Part shown: positions 52,206 to 61,581 of the stretch, one piece after another | Layout of the letters: each line of letters starts with the position of its first letter | Numbering within the stretch: position 1 is the first letter of the stretch | Origin: Diprion similis | Taxonomy: Eukaryota > Arthropoda > Insecta > Hymenoptera > Diprionidae | NCBI RefSeq assembly: GCF_021155765.1 | Contig: NC_060106.1 | Location: 1,123,501 to 1,187,500, forward strand | Length of the DNA stretch: 64,000 nt | Direction: 5' to 3' | Notes under the pieces: generated by a model | Told to the model about the DNA's origin: nothing | Seen by the model: the letters and a program-made list of their open reading frames with translations, nothing else | The model's database searches: none | Program-made: the position numbers and the translations under genes

Positions 52206-53193
52206 ATATTTTTAAAACACCTTCTCGCTAATTCAAACGAAAAATATATTTACTTGAATACTCTGTGTAATATATATAAGTTCCAGAACATGCCTTATTC
52301 ATCTTGTAACTCTGTATATGTATCCGCGCTCATACTATTCGCTTATGTTTTCTATATTTGCCTTACTCTCTATATTTTCGATACTTCATCGGCTGGAAGA
52401 AAGAAGGTGTTCTTTTAACCACCTTTCTTCGTTCTTTTTTTTAACTGTCACATTTCCTATAGGTATTTTATTTTCGATATTTATTATATTGTTTTATATT
52501 CGTATGAATTACAGTAAGCATTTTTGTAAAAAAACCTCAAAAAAACCCATATCTCATTCAGAACACACAAATCCCTAATTTTTTACCCCATTTGCGTTGA
52601 AGAAAAGAAATATAATCCAGATGGACTAATGATGATGTCGTCTTCAAAAATGATTCCTGAAAGCCAGTTCCATCCCATGCGAAGTTTAATTTTCTACTGG
52701 AACTCGTTGAAAAATTTCATGTGTTCTTCAATATTGAAATGGATGATTATGTGAAACCTGCGTGTCAAGCGACTAAATTTTTTTTTTTTTATACTCGTGT
52801 TCAGCACTGCATGTACAATTGCATTGTTCGCGGCTAGGTAAATGTGTACTGTCTCGAGTACTGTCTATAACTGGCATCCGATTACTGAATAGATTGGATG
52901 TAATAAAAAAACTGAAACCCCCCGAGAAGAACAGCAAAAACAAACAAGTGGTGGAAAGTAATTTGACACATCACGCAAATCATCAAATTATATCAACGGT
53001 TATACAATCGAGTCGTAAGTCAACGATTTGAATTTGAGTTGAACTGTCACCGACATTTCAATATTTCATCTCAAAATTGAATCGGCAAATTGTCCTATTC
53101 TCGTTAATCACAGTACACTCTATTCTACACGACATTCAACTTTGAGAGAAAATCTGTTCTGTTTCAAAGGTCCTCAAGGTGGGTACAATAATA
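52206..53193. other. Non-coding region after the MULE/NOF-like gene
   Basis: About 1 kb of AT-rich sequence; no supported gene. A 'caccatgc'-free, T-run-rich stretch leads into the inverted satellite. Confidence 0.5.
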
Positions 53194-53510
53194 GGTGGTT
53201 GTGCTCTTTTTGAGCAAAGTCACCACTGCCATCGGTTTTTTTTTTTTTTTTTTTTTTGAAATTCAGGCGTAACAAATTTCAAAATTTCATGAGCCAGTAG
53301 CAGCTGATTAGCGGCAAATTTGAGTGCCTTTGAAAATTTTTTACAATCATCCCTTCGTGCGGAATCAGTACGTGGTTGTGCTGTTCTCGAGAGAAGTCAG
53401 CACTGCTAATGGTTTTTTTTTTTTAAATTCGGGTTCCGAAAAATTTTTAAATTTCATGAGCCAGTAGCGGCTAATTAGCGGCAAATTTAAGTGCCTTTGA
53501 GTAGCAATAC
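53194..53510. repeat. 165-bp satellite, inverted orientation, about two units
   Basis: Units at about 53194 and 53371 (177 bp apart because of a long T run) read as the reverse complement of the array at 35530-36290, including 'catgagccagtagcggctaa' and 'cccttcgtgcggaatcagta'. Together the two arrays bracket 17 kb. Confidence 0.9.
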
Positions 53511-53639
53511 AAGGGGGATTCTGCGTAGAAATACTTACTTTACCGGCAAAGCACCCTCCCCCCGCCGCGGCCAGCCCGGACGCAAACCCATCAAGGTTAT
53601 CCCCACTCCGGCGAGCTGTCAGCGTTCTGCGTTACCATC

Positions 53640-53765
53640 ACTTTGAGTCTTGTCGGTAAGGGGTTACCATCGTTTTAATCCTTGTCGGTAAGAAATCCCC
53701 TAGATTGATGTGCCGGTCGATAAGAAATCCCCTAGATTGGCGTGCCGGTCGGTAAGAAGTGCTCT
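53640..53765. repeat. Short tandem repeats 'gtcggtaagaaatcccctag'
   Basis: A unit of about 32 bp (gtcggtaagaaatcccctag then attggcgtgccg) occurs two to three times, with a degenerate copy at the left. The surrounding sequence is GC-richer than the rest of the window. Confidence 0.75.
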
Positions 53766-53989
53766 GTCAGTTACCGTAGATCTTACCCTTACCATGCCTA
53801 TCGAGCGTGATCGAGCGGGATCGAGAATCTGCCTTACCGAGTGCAACCGCGAACCCTCAAACGTTCGGGCGCACCTCCGTGAATCCTTCAACGTTCGAAC
53901 AAGAATCCTCGCACGTGTCGCGTTGATAGCTTCCAGAAAGTTCTAGAAGATTCTCCAACGATCGAGAGGTTTCGAGGCGGAAGTCCGAC

Positions 53990-54370
53990 GTTGGGAAGCT
54001 TACGCAATGACTCCGACAAGTTTCGACTTGACGTCGAACGGCCCGAGGTCGAAGGATTGCGGTGCGACGTTGAATACGACGACCCTGAACGAATTCTCGG
54101 AATTTTAAGCTGACAAACAGTTCTCGGAATCGGTCGACGAGTTTCGACTTGTCGTCGATAGGCCTGCGTCCATCGGTTTTCGGTGCGACGTTGAATTCTG
54201 GAAGGTTCCGGAGCCGTGAGAAAGATAACCTGCGACCCTGAACCGATTCTCGGAATCTTAGGCAGACAAACAATTCTCGGAATCGTCCGACGAGTCGCGA
54301 CTTGACGTCGAGAGGCCTGCGTCCATCGGTTTTCGGTGCAACGTTGAATTCCGGAAGGTTCTGAAATTTG
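53990..54370. repeat. Irregular tandem repeats near the left end of Polinton C
   Basis: A block with 'tttcgacttgacgtcga', 'gcgtccatcggttttcggtg' and 'cgacgttgaatt' recurs near 54021, 54142 and 54294, with spacings of about 120 and 150 bp. No gene. Confidence 0.75.
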
Positions 54371-54477
54371 TTAACGCTAACTCTTAACTAGCAGGGCAGA
54401 GGTTTCAAATCAATGGTTGATATTGGTAAAAACTTTTTTTTATTGATAATAAAGAGTACAGTTTTACATGTTTGCTC

Positions 54478-55010
54478 TTATTCAACGGTATCCTGACCAT
54501 CAAGCTCCGGACAGTAAAAATTAAGAACTGGTCGAGTAGATGCCAACAGGCTTTTGTATTTCAACAGAAAATTTCGCAGTAACAATACGTTTTGAGCAGC
54601 ACAGTTTGGATGTGTATTTGACATTTTGTTTAATTTTTGCAACGACGGACAACCCAAGTCCATCAGATCGACAACTTCAACGTTTTCGCCTAGAACTTTC
54701 TGCAGCCAAATCTTCTTCTCCAATCCTTTTACGTAAACCGTTGACGCGTCACGCAGCGACACGCATTCGACGGTGAAATTAAGCTTCTCGAGAGGTACGT
54801 CACCGCCTTCCCAGGATAACCCGTGATAATTCCGTGACAGCCACAAATTTTCGCTCTTAAACGGAGCGAGTAAAGAATTTCAATCGTACGGCGGTTGGAA
54901 GAGAAAAATTGACGGGTTAGTTTCTTCGTTGACTGATATAACTGCCAACTCTTTTGGCGTAAAACCAGGGCCTGGTCTGTTGAATCCTTGCACGTCAACT
55001 ATGAACTCCA
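54478..55010 (-). pseudogene. 'DVQGF' orphan protein downstream of capsid gene C, broken
   Basis: ATG 55010 opens FIVDVQGFNRPGPG, 43 bases after the capsid stop on the same strand. One base is missing near 54962, then the family continues in the next frame (PKELAVISVNEETNPSIFLFQPPYD) with a TGA near 54880. It ends at 54478 through LWLSRNYHGLSWEGGD, VYVKGLEKKIWLQKVLG and VVDLMDLGCPSLQKL. About 177 codons overall. The blocks could be the strands and helices of a DEDD-exonuclease-like fold with motif I changed from DxE to DxQ (inference). Same place in element B, so it is a Polinton gene rather than a stray. Confidence 0.65.
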
Positions 55011-55052
55011 TCGTGAATAAGACTAAATCGAAAATCGCAGCCTTCAAGGTTT

Positions 55053-56270
55053 TTATACCAATTTTCTCACCCCACCACTCAGCGGATTATACTCGATTAT
55101 ACGATCGCGTAAAATTAAGCAATAGGCAGATGTACCGGCGGAAAAGTTATTTTTAGCCTCAAATTCGATACGAATGTCAACCGGTCCAGATTTCGGAGCC
55201 TCATTTTGTTTCGAACAGTCGATGAATATCAGAGGTTCGTACTGTAGAAATTCGCTCTTTGTCAACAAAGGTTCGGGTTCCTTGCCGTAGTACGTAGCCT
55301 GGAAGTTGGCATACATCTCGTACAGCAGTGCGAAGCGATTATGACTCATGTCCAGGTTCAGGTTACCGTACGGATAATAATCGGAATTCAAGGAGAGCTT
55401 GACGTCGGTGATGTTACAGTGATCAAGATGGCTGGCATTTTTGTCGGCTTTGTTTTTTCGATTCGTTTGAAAACCGAGAATAACGAATCGCGGTTTCTCC
55501 AAATGAGTGGACGTTTTTACAGTCCACACGTGTTTCGTGGTTGCCGGTAGCAGAGGATATTCGTACATCTCCCAACTGCGGAAGCTCATGGAGACAGGTG
55601 TATCTTTCTCGATGAAATTCAACAGAGCAATTTTTCGTTGATCCGAAAGCCTCACGTACGGTACTAACCATTCCACTTAATCGATCACGACTCGAAAGTC
55701 TTCGTCTTGATTTTGAACAATGGCATTTGAATCGCTCTTTGATCTTGTGAGAATCAGCTCATGCTTCGCGTTGACGATGATCTTGCGATAGTCTTCGGCA
55801 AATCCCAATATCATGCTCAAGGGAACAACCACATCGAAGTTGCCATCGGCGTCAGTTAATTTTTTCGTTTCTCGAACATCGAGCCATCCAGCATTTTCCA
55901 TAAGCCAACTCTGACCAGGGTTGAGCGAAGCGAAACCCTTCAGCAGACTGGTTAGACCAACGTTTTTGCATTTGTCAATCTCTACAGCGTTTAGCTCGTA
56001 CCGTACGTCTTCGAACAGATGGCAGATGGCATTGTTGACCAGGGTTGTAACCGCTGCTGGACTGCCATCTGATTTGACCAATTTTCCCGAGATATGCAGC
56101 GAACTCTTGCTTGGTAATATGCATAAATCCTGATGCTGAACGGTGATGCAAATCTCGTCGCTGTTGTTAAAAGTTGATGACGCATACGGCTTGTGTGCAT
56201 GTATTTCTTGGTGAGCGATCGACTCATCGAAGGTGACGGGTATTTGAATGCTCAAGATTTCCTCCTCCAT
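55053..56270 (-). pseudogene. Polinton C major capsid protein, one stop
   Basis: Start ATG 56270 in context accATGG, the conserved start; about 405 codons to 55053. The only break is TAA at 55679-55677, in place of a codon just before VEWLVPYVRLSD. Blocks match A closely: VTFDESIAHQEIHAHKPYASSTF, RYELNAVEIDKCKNVGLTSLLKG, ILGFAEDYRKIIVNAKHELILTR, MSFRSWEMYEYP, RIIEYNPLSGGVRKLV. A promoter (TATATTAG.., TCAGTC 33 bp on) lies near 56450-56410. Confidence 0.88.
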
Positions 56271-56484
56271 GGTACGCAGCAGACAACGAAACAGCAGAAC
56301 CGTAGTTTTATTCGTTGGAAATTCCTCTTCCAAAAGGTGTCACTTTTAGACCCAGAGCTATCAGGAATTCCACGTTTTGACGTGTTAACGGTTTGGGAAT
56401 CGATCGATGACTGACTAGATCAGGACATGCCGCCTTACTAATATAACTCTTTTTGGATAATCTGTTATATACAATACCCATATT

Positions 56485-57171
56485 TTATTGCGATTTGATG
56501 TGCAGTCTCACAGTTATAACTTCTCCGCGAAAATTAACCAAGTCACCGTCTTGATCTACTAACCGAAGCTGTATGTGATCTATGGTCTTTACGGTGATCG
56601 GAAGATAAATGACGTGCGACGGCACTTCCACGATCTTAAATCCCGGTGGAACGATGGGGAAAAATTCGTAAATAGTATGAACTTTGCGCTCATTGACGTA
56701 GGCACCCGTTGTAATGCTAGATTCGACTCGCAACGCGTTGACCTTGAGAATAGCTACAGGCATATCCGATTAGTGAGTTTGGTTAGCCGTCAATACACGC
56801 GGTGTGAATCCAAGAAGCTGACCAATAGAATCACTAGGCTCAAAATTCACGGCGTGGTTACATTTGATTTCGCTGCATAACGTATTATTGTTAGGTTTGA
56901 TGCTGATTTCAATGTCTGTATTCTTCACAGCGTCTTGAACATACCTTTCGATATCCTCAATTTCATAGCTGCCGGTAGATATTGTGACTACCTTATCACC
57001 TATGTACAATTTATTGTGGTCAGCGTCAACGTTGGGAATGGAATTGAAGGTTAACAATTCGACGAGACCGAGAGTGTAATTTTTGTCTGAAGCAAGTTCG
57101 ATCGGGGGGAAATATTGCGCTTCGAGAATCGAAGACGTTCCCGATATCGTTAACGTCAACGAATCATCCAT
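56485..57171 (-). pseudogene. Polinton C minor capsid (penton-type) protein, one stop
   Basis: ATG 57171 (MDDSLTLTISGTSS), 228 codons. TAA at 56772-56770 replaces one codon where A reads HKSELPV; the rest is in frame. Blocks: AQYFPPIELASDKNYTLGLVELLTFNSIPNVD, STGSYEIEDIE, HTIYEFFPIVPPGFKIVEVP. TATAAATG with CAGT 30 bp downstream precedes the ATG by about 50 bases. Confidence 0.85.
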
Positions 57172-57201
57172 GGCTGCAAGTGTTAGACTGCCTTCACTAA
57201 A

Positions 57202-57585
57202 TTATGTACGACATTTATATAGCTCACCGCTCAAAAATTTCAGACACAAGTGTCCGCAATCGAACGTACCGTAATCTTGATATCTTTCATCGTTATATTT
57301 CACGCTACCAACACCGAGATATTGCATGAGGTCCAACGGAGGTTGAAGATGACCGAAACTGTGGAAATAGATGACATCGTTGCCACGTTTCTTATACGCA
57401 ACCCAGTGTGTCCCAGGACCGTCTTTATCGTCAAGATTGACGACGGCTGCCTCGTTTTTACGCAGTCCGTTTTTGGGCATGTCGTTTCGCATACAGATAC
57501 CTCGGAAATACGGAATTTTTATAAGTTTTGCATATTTCAACAAATCCCAATTGGTTAACGCTCGGCGTGGTAGCGTCACATTTAG
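57202..57585 (-). CDS. Polinton C adenain-like protease, catalytic Asp replaced
   Basis: Open from the slippery site through LPRRALTNWDLLKYAKLIKIPYFRG, GTHWVAYKKRG, VIYFHSFGHLQPP and CGHLCLKFL to 57202. His and Cys are kept, but the residue that is Asp in A and B (YFDSFG, YYDSFG) is His here, so the enzyme is probably dead or weak. The open frame has only GTG near the N-terminus (57579) and no upstream ATG, as in A. The -1 frame relative to the PLA2 gene is conserved. Confidence 0.8.
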   Translation of the reverse strand, partial: LNVTLPRRALTNWDLLKYAKLIKIPYFRGICMRNDMPKNGLRKNEAAVVNLDDKDGPGTHWVAYKKRGNDVIYFHSFGHLQPPLDLMQYLGVGSVKYNDERYQDYGTFDCGHLCLKFLSGELYKCRT

Positions 57586-57591
57586 TTTTTT
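57585..57591 (-). promoter_or_regulatory. Conserved slippery heptamer at PLA2-protease junction, element C
   Basis: A AAA AAC at 57591-57585 in the PLA2 frame, followed by TAA, exactly as in element A. Here the codon before it is also a stop (TAA 57593-57591), so ribosomes would end before slipping; this looks like a later lesion. Confidence 0.5.
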
Positions 57592-58376
57592 TAAAGATGA
57601 AGACCGAAACCTTTCTTGTACGGTTTGAGATGGAGACCTTTACCCAATGCGATCGCTTCCATTGTTTTGTTGTGCCGTTTACTTTCCTCTAATTCTCGTT
57701 TAGCCGCGCTCGCATCATTGACAGCTTTTGCTATACCTGCAGCACCCCCCGCTAATGCACCCGTAGCGCTTAGACCGGCAAAAATTGGTATGAGAAAAGG
57801 TAGAAATCCACCAACTTTCGAGGGTACCGGTAAAATGCGCGGTGATCGCACGTTATGTTTACCACCTTCTTTTTTCACAGCTTCTCGAGCACCTTTCAGT
57901 GCAGATTTGATGCTTGTTTTCGCGTTGTGGCTCGGTATCATGGATTGCTTTGCCGCGCGTATGATTTTGTTCAAGGGAACGCTCTTGGGTTTTCGACAAC
58001 CCATGCCTAACTTTGTTTATACCTTCATCGTGTTCGCTACAGCCCGAGCGGTTGCTTTTTCACCTAAATTTGCGTCTTTTGCTAAAACCCGTTTCCAGGC
58101 TTTCTCGGCTAATATTTTATCCGCGACGTTTCTAGCCTCGAGATTTTCACGATTTTTCGAATATGCTATATCGTGTTCCTTACACGCTGCGTCGAGAGGA
58201 TTGATACCAGGATCGCCTCTGGCGAGTCTTTTCGCCAACTTTGTACCAGAACCGCAGTATTGGTAACCGGGAACATGTAGCTCGATCGGGAGTTTGTTGA
58301 TGATGCTATTCATCAATCCTCTCCCACGTGATCGTTTTCTCGAGGATCGCTAACGATCGCGTGTGTGCACAATCAT
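57591..58376 (-). pseudogene. Polinton C PLA2-domain virion protein, two stops
   Basis: The frame from ATG 58376 holds TAG at 58352-58350, then a basic run, then IELHVPGYQYCGSGTKLAKRLARGDPG and DAACKEHDIAYSKN. The Ca loop reads CGSG in place of CGPG. A TAA at 58019-58017 follows NTMKV, where A reads NTMKAEFKLGMG. Then the frame runs on through the basic middle and the hydrophobic FLPFLIPIFAGLSATGALAGGAAGIAKAV to the stop at 57593. TSS is predicted at 58391. Confidence 0.8.
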
Positions 58377-58390
58377 GTTCGCTCTTCGAC

Positions 58391-58447
58391 TGAGGGAAAG
58401 TCCTTATAAACGATACATTTATAGAAAATTGAGCCGTCACGTTCGAA
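58391..58447. promoter_or_regulatory. Divergent promoter of PLA2 and ATPase genes, element C
   Basis: Minus strand: TATAAATG from 58423 and TCAGT with its A at 58391, 32 bp apart. Plus strand: TTATAAACG at 58403 precedes the ATPase ATG at 58448. The arrangement matches element A. Confidence 0.65.
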
Positions 58448-59152
58448 ATGAAGTTCGAGACACAATCGATCAAGCTACCTGTGGTGAACTTTGACAAATA
58501 TACGCAGCAAAATGAAAAGCCGAAAAAACTCCACGGTGAACTGTTACCGAGTAGTGTACGTGCGGTATTTTGTGGACCTTCCAACTGTGGCAAAACCAAC
58601 GCATTGTTCTCACTTATAACGCATCCGAGCGGTTTGAGGTTTGAAAACCTGTACGTTTACTCAAAATCTCTCAATCAACCGAAATACAAGTTTCTCAGTC
58701 AAGTGCTTGAAAGCGTCGACGGTGTTAAATACTTCCCCTTTGACGAGCATGAGCACGTCATCGCACCGAACGAGACGCAACCTAACTCAATCATGATATT
58801 CGATGACGTAGCGTGCGAGAAGCAGGACAACGTACGCGCATACTTTTGTATGGGTAGACATCATGACGTAGACTGTTTCTATCTGTGTCAGACGTACGCG
58901 CGGATCCCCAAGCATCTTGTACGCGATAACACTAACCTGCTGGTCTTATTCAAACAAGACGAAATGAACCTGAGACACGTATACAACGATCACGTAAACA
59001 CCGATATGACGTACAGAGAGTTTAAAGACTTGTGTGTGGCATGCTGGAACGGTGACAAATATGGGTTCCTCGTGATCGACAAGGATCGAGAGCTCGACAA
59101 CGGTCGATATAGGAAGGGATTCGACAATTTTATAAACATGACAAAGGAATAA
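58448..59152 (+). CDS. Polinton C packaging ATPase, intact
   Basis: 234 residues without a break. Walker A FCGPSNCGKTN (about residues 42-52), Walker B SIMIFDDVACEKQD (about residue 115), GRHHDVDCFYLCQTYARIPKHLVRDNTN, and C-terminal FLVIDKDRELDNGRYRKGFDNF. It shares most of its blocks with copy A but lacks A's extra basic patch. It starts the leftward-to-rightward block ATPase, gene X, gene Y, integrase. Confidence 0.92.
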   Translation: MKFETQSIKLPVVNFDKYTQQNEKPKKLHGELLPSSVRAVFCGPSNCGKTNALFSLITHPSGLRFENLYVYSKSLNQPKYKFLSQVLESVDGVKYFPFDEHEHVIAPNETQPNSIMIFDDVACEKQDNVRAYFCMGRHHDVDCFYLCQTYARIPKHLVRDNTNLLVLFKQDEMNLRHVYNDHVNTDMTYREFKDLCVACWNGDKYGFLVIDKDRELDNGRYRKGFDNFINMTKE

Positions 59153-59209
59153 AGTAGACGGTCATCGAGGGGAACGAAACAGTAGCGTTGCTAAGCTAGT
59201 TGTGTCAAC

Positions 59210-60118
59210 ATGCAGGAAATTCGGAAGGAAAAAGAAGTCTTGCGCCGTATTGCTCAAGCGAGTAATGCAATTCGACGGAAGCATAAAATCCTCAAGACGG
59301 GAAAAGAGTCGCTGCAGGAAACAATGAAGGATGTCTTCAAACCTGTGGTAACCCCGCTGCAGGAATTAGTCAACGTCTCTCGAGACACGAAACCTGTAAA
59401 GCAGGAGGTGAAGGAAGAAATAAAAACTGAAACGACGGATGAACCGAAGAACGAAATGGAATCTGAAGCTGAAGATTCTTTTGCAATTGCAGAGGAAGAG
59501 GATTGAACAATCACGGAGTCATCTGCAGGATTGGAAGATGAATATCTTAGAACGCTCAAGGATAAAAACAGACAGAACGAGCTGGATACTTTATACGGGG
59601 TACGAAACCTTTCTACCGCCGGGCTGATGGTTGGTGACTCACCGATAAGCTTTGAGCGCAATTCTATTCGCATAGGGAGTACAGTCTACCCGAAAACTCA
59701 AGGTCTGCTGCAGTTGTTGTTCAAGAAGATGCCGAACCGTGTTCACGTTACCCTCAACGACAAGAAAAATTACAAAAACATCCTTTTCGCAACACATGCT
59801 CACAGAAAGTATTACAGCGCCACCGAGCCTATCCGAAACACCCCCAGCGCCAAATTCAAGTACCTAATTGCAGAGCTGCTCAACATCAATACATCATCAC
59901 CATCGTCATCGAAGCGTACGGGCAAAGGTGTTTTGCTACCTCAGGCTTGGGCTACACGACAGGGTGTAAAAACAGATTATATTTTCTGGGACGACGCGAA
60001 CGAGTTTGTGGAACGTCTTCGTTTGCTTACAGCATTTCAAGCGTCTGAGAATACAAGTCACAACAACGAAATTATGTCGATTCTCGAAGAACTGCAAGAA
60101 GCTGGAATCATTTATTAA
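59210..60118 (+). pseudogene. Polinton C gene X (conserved orphan), one stop
   Basis: ATG 59210. Charged N-terminus (QASNAIRRKHKILK, VFKPVVTPLQELVNV, then Glu-rich), TGA at 59504-59506, and the same frame continues through LYGVRNLSTAGLMVGDSPISF, TQGLLQLLFKKMP, THAHRKYY, DYIFWDDANEFVERLRLL and ILEELQEAGIIY to 60118. This is the most complete copy of the family in the window (302 codons). No known domain recognised. Confidence 0.8.
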
Positions 60119-60120
60119 TC

Positions 60121-60552
60121 GATTCACACCGTTTCTGCAATCATTTACGAGATAAGCGTTGACGTGTTTGAGCGTCAGCTGATTAAAAAAACAGCTGCGA
60201 GCACTCGAGTTCCTCCGGATTTCGGATTTCACGTAACAGCGGACGGGCAATACGATATACGGACAAAAGACTATGCAATATAGCTGACCCCGTGGAGCCA
60301 AACAGTGCCGTCACTTTGAAAATCTTTCGTCGTAAATTCCACTTGCTGCAAAAACAACTTGACAATCTTGATCAAATGATCAAAGTATTGGATACCACCA
60401 CAGGGAAAGCCTTGGACACCTTCTACACAGATTTTAGAACAGGCAGAGACCTGTCGATTCGAAACGCTGAAATTCTTTCCAAATTGGATACCAGACTGAG
60501 AGCATTGGAAGATGAACGGGGAAAAGCTAGCGCTGGTGACGGAACTGCATAA
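60121..60552 (+). pseudogene. Polinton C gene Y (fibre-like), frameshifted
   Basis: Conserved pieces in two frames: VPPDFGFHVTADGQYDI near 60200-60255, then, after a one-base shift, RLCNIADPVEPNSAVTLK near 60265-60320. A coiled-coil tail follows (LQKQLDNLDQMIKVL, ILSKLDTRLRALEDER) to 60552. The end overlaps the integrase start (60512) by about 40 bases, as gene Y and integrase also overlap in A. Confidence 0.6.
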
Positions 60553-61438
60553 GCTTGCACGCCGGAATTACCCACGTCGTCGTGTAGATGTGCGTGGCAT
60601 CGACGAGACCTGGCAGGCGGATCTTGTTGATATGATTTCGTACGCTGGACAAAACAAAGGCTACAAGTACATGCTCACAGTCATTGATATTTTTTCAAAG
60701 TATGCGTGGGCTGTACCGATAAAGAGCAAGTCCGGGGATGATGTTACAGAGGCGATGGAATCTGTGCTTGTTCAAGGACGTGTACCGAAAAAATTACACG
60801 TCGACAGAGGAACAGAATTTTACAACTCAAAATTCGGATCTCTTATGACACGCTATGTAGTCAAACTTTACTCCACGTACAGTAATTTGAAGGCTTCGAT
60901 CTGTGAACGTTTCAATCGTACGCTGAAAAGCAAAATGTGGACACAATTCAGCATGCAAGGAAGCTACAAGTGGCTCGACATCTTATCTGATTTGGTATTG
61001 GCTTACAACAACACCAAACACCGAACCATACGAATGAAACCATCGGACGTCACGGTTGCGAACGAGAGGCAATTATTGCGTCAGGCGTACGGAGGGCTTC
61101 GAGCGATACCTATCAAACCGACAAAGTTCAGAACTGGCGACAAAGTCCGAATCAGCAAATTCAAAAACGTCTTCGAGAAAGGTTATACTCCCAATTGGAC
61201 GACTGAAATATTCACAATAAGCCGAGTGGAAAATACTCATCCCCTTACGTACAAGTTCAAAGACTATCAAAATCAACCCATCGCTGACGGTTTCTACGAA
61301 CAGGAGCTCCTCAAGGTTAAACATCCGGACATTTATCTCGTGGAGAAGGTTCTCAAAAAGCGTGGAAAGAAATTATATGTTGAATGGTTAGGTTTTGACA
61401 GTACACACAACAGTTGGATAAATGAATCTGACGTGTAA
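60512..61438 (+). CDS. Polinton C integrase, intact
   Basis: 308 residues: WQADLVDM, KLHVDRGTEFYN and SICERFNRTLK carry the DDE triad; GDKVRISKFKNVFEKGYTPNWTTEIF is the SH3-like part; YLVEKVLKKRGKKLYVEWLGFDSTHNSWI the chromodomain. It is the closest relative of copy A in this window. With the ATPase it is one of two unbroken core genes of element C. Confidence 0.92.
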   Translation: MNGEKLALVTELHKLARRNYPRRRVDVRGIDETWQADLVDMISYAGQNKGYKYMLTVIDIFSKYAWAVPIKSKSGDDVTEAMESVLVQGRVPKKLHVDRGTEFYNSKFGSLMTRYVVKLYSTYSNLKASICERFNRTLKSKMWTQFSMQGSYKWLDILSDLVLAYNNTKHRTIRMKPSDVTVANERQLLRQAYGGLRAIPIKPTKFRTGDKVRISKFKNVFEKGYTPNWTTEIFTISRVENTHPLTYKFKDYQNQPIADGFYEQELLKVKHPDIYLVEKVLKKRGKKLYVEWLGFDSTHNSWINESDV

Positions 61439-61581
61439 CATCATTATTGAATAAATGAGATTCTATTGCAAATAGGCATGTGTCTTTATTTTACATCTTA
61501 TATAATAAAACAACGTTTGTACAATTATATTTCATAACCTATAGATCACGATACGGTAATTACAAAGCTCAAACGTATACG
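61439..61581. other. Gap between convergent integrase and polymerase, element C
   Basis: AT-rich, with 'gaataaatg' near 61450 as a possible polyadenylation signal for the integrase. No gene. Confidence 0.5.

Noticed and set aside
35500-53520. The satellite-bounded region as a simple insertion into the copia reverse transcriptase
   Set aside because: Copia coding sequence stops at 35528, but sequence after 53510 does not resume copia, so the left edge is not a clean insertion site.
56271-56333. Upstream extension of capsid C before 56270
   Set aside because: It begins with TTG, is not conserved with A, and the accATGG start matches A exactly in position.
55053-60118. Single in-frame stops in many genes of element C as evidence for stop-codon reassignment or suppressor use
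   Set aside because: All three stop codons occur, at non-conserved places, together with frameshifts; elements A and B lack stops at the same sites. Ordinary decay explains it.
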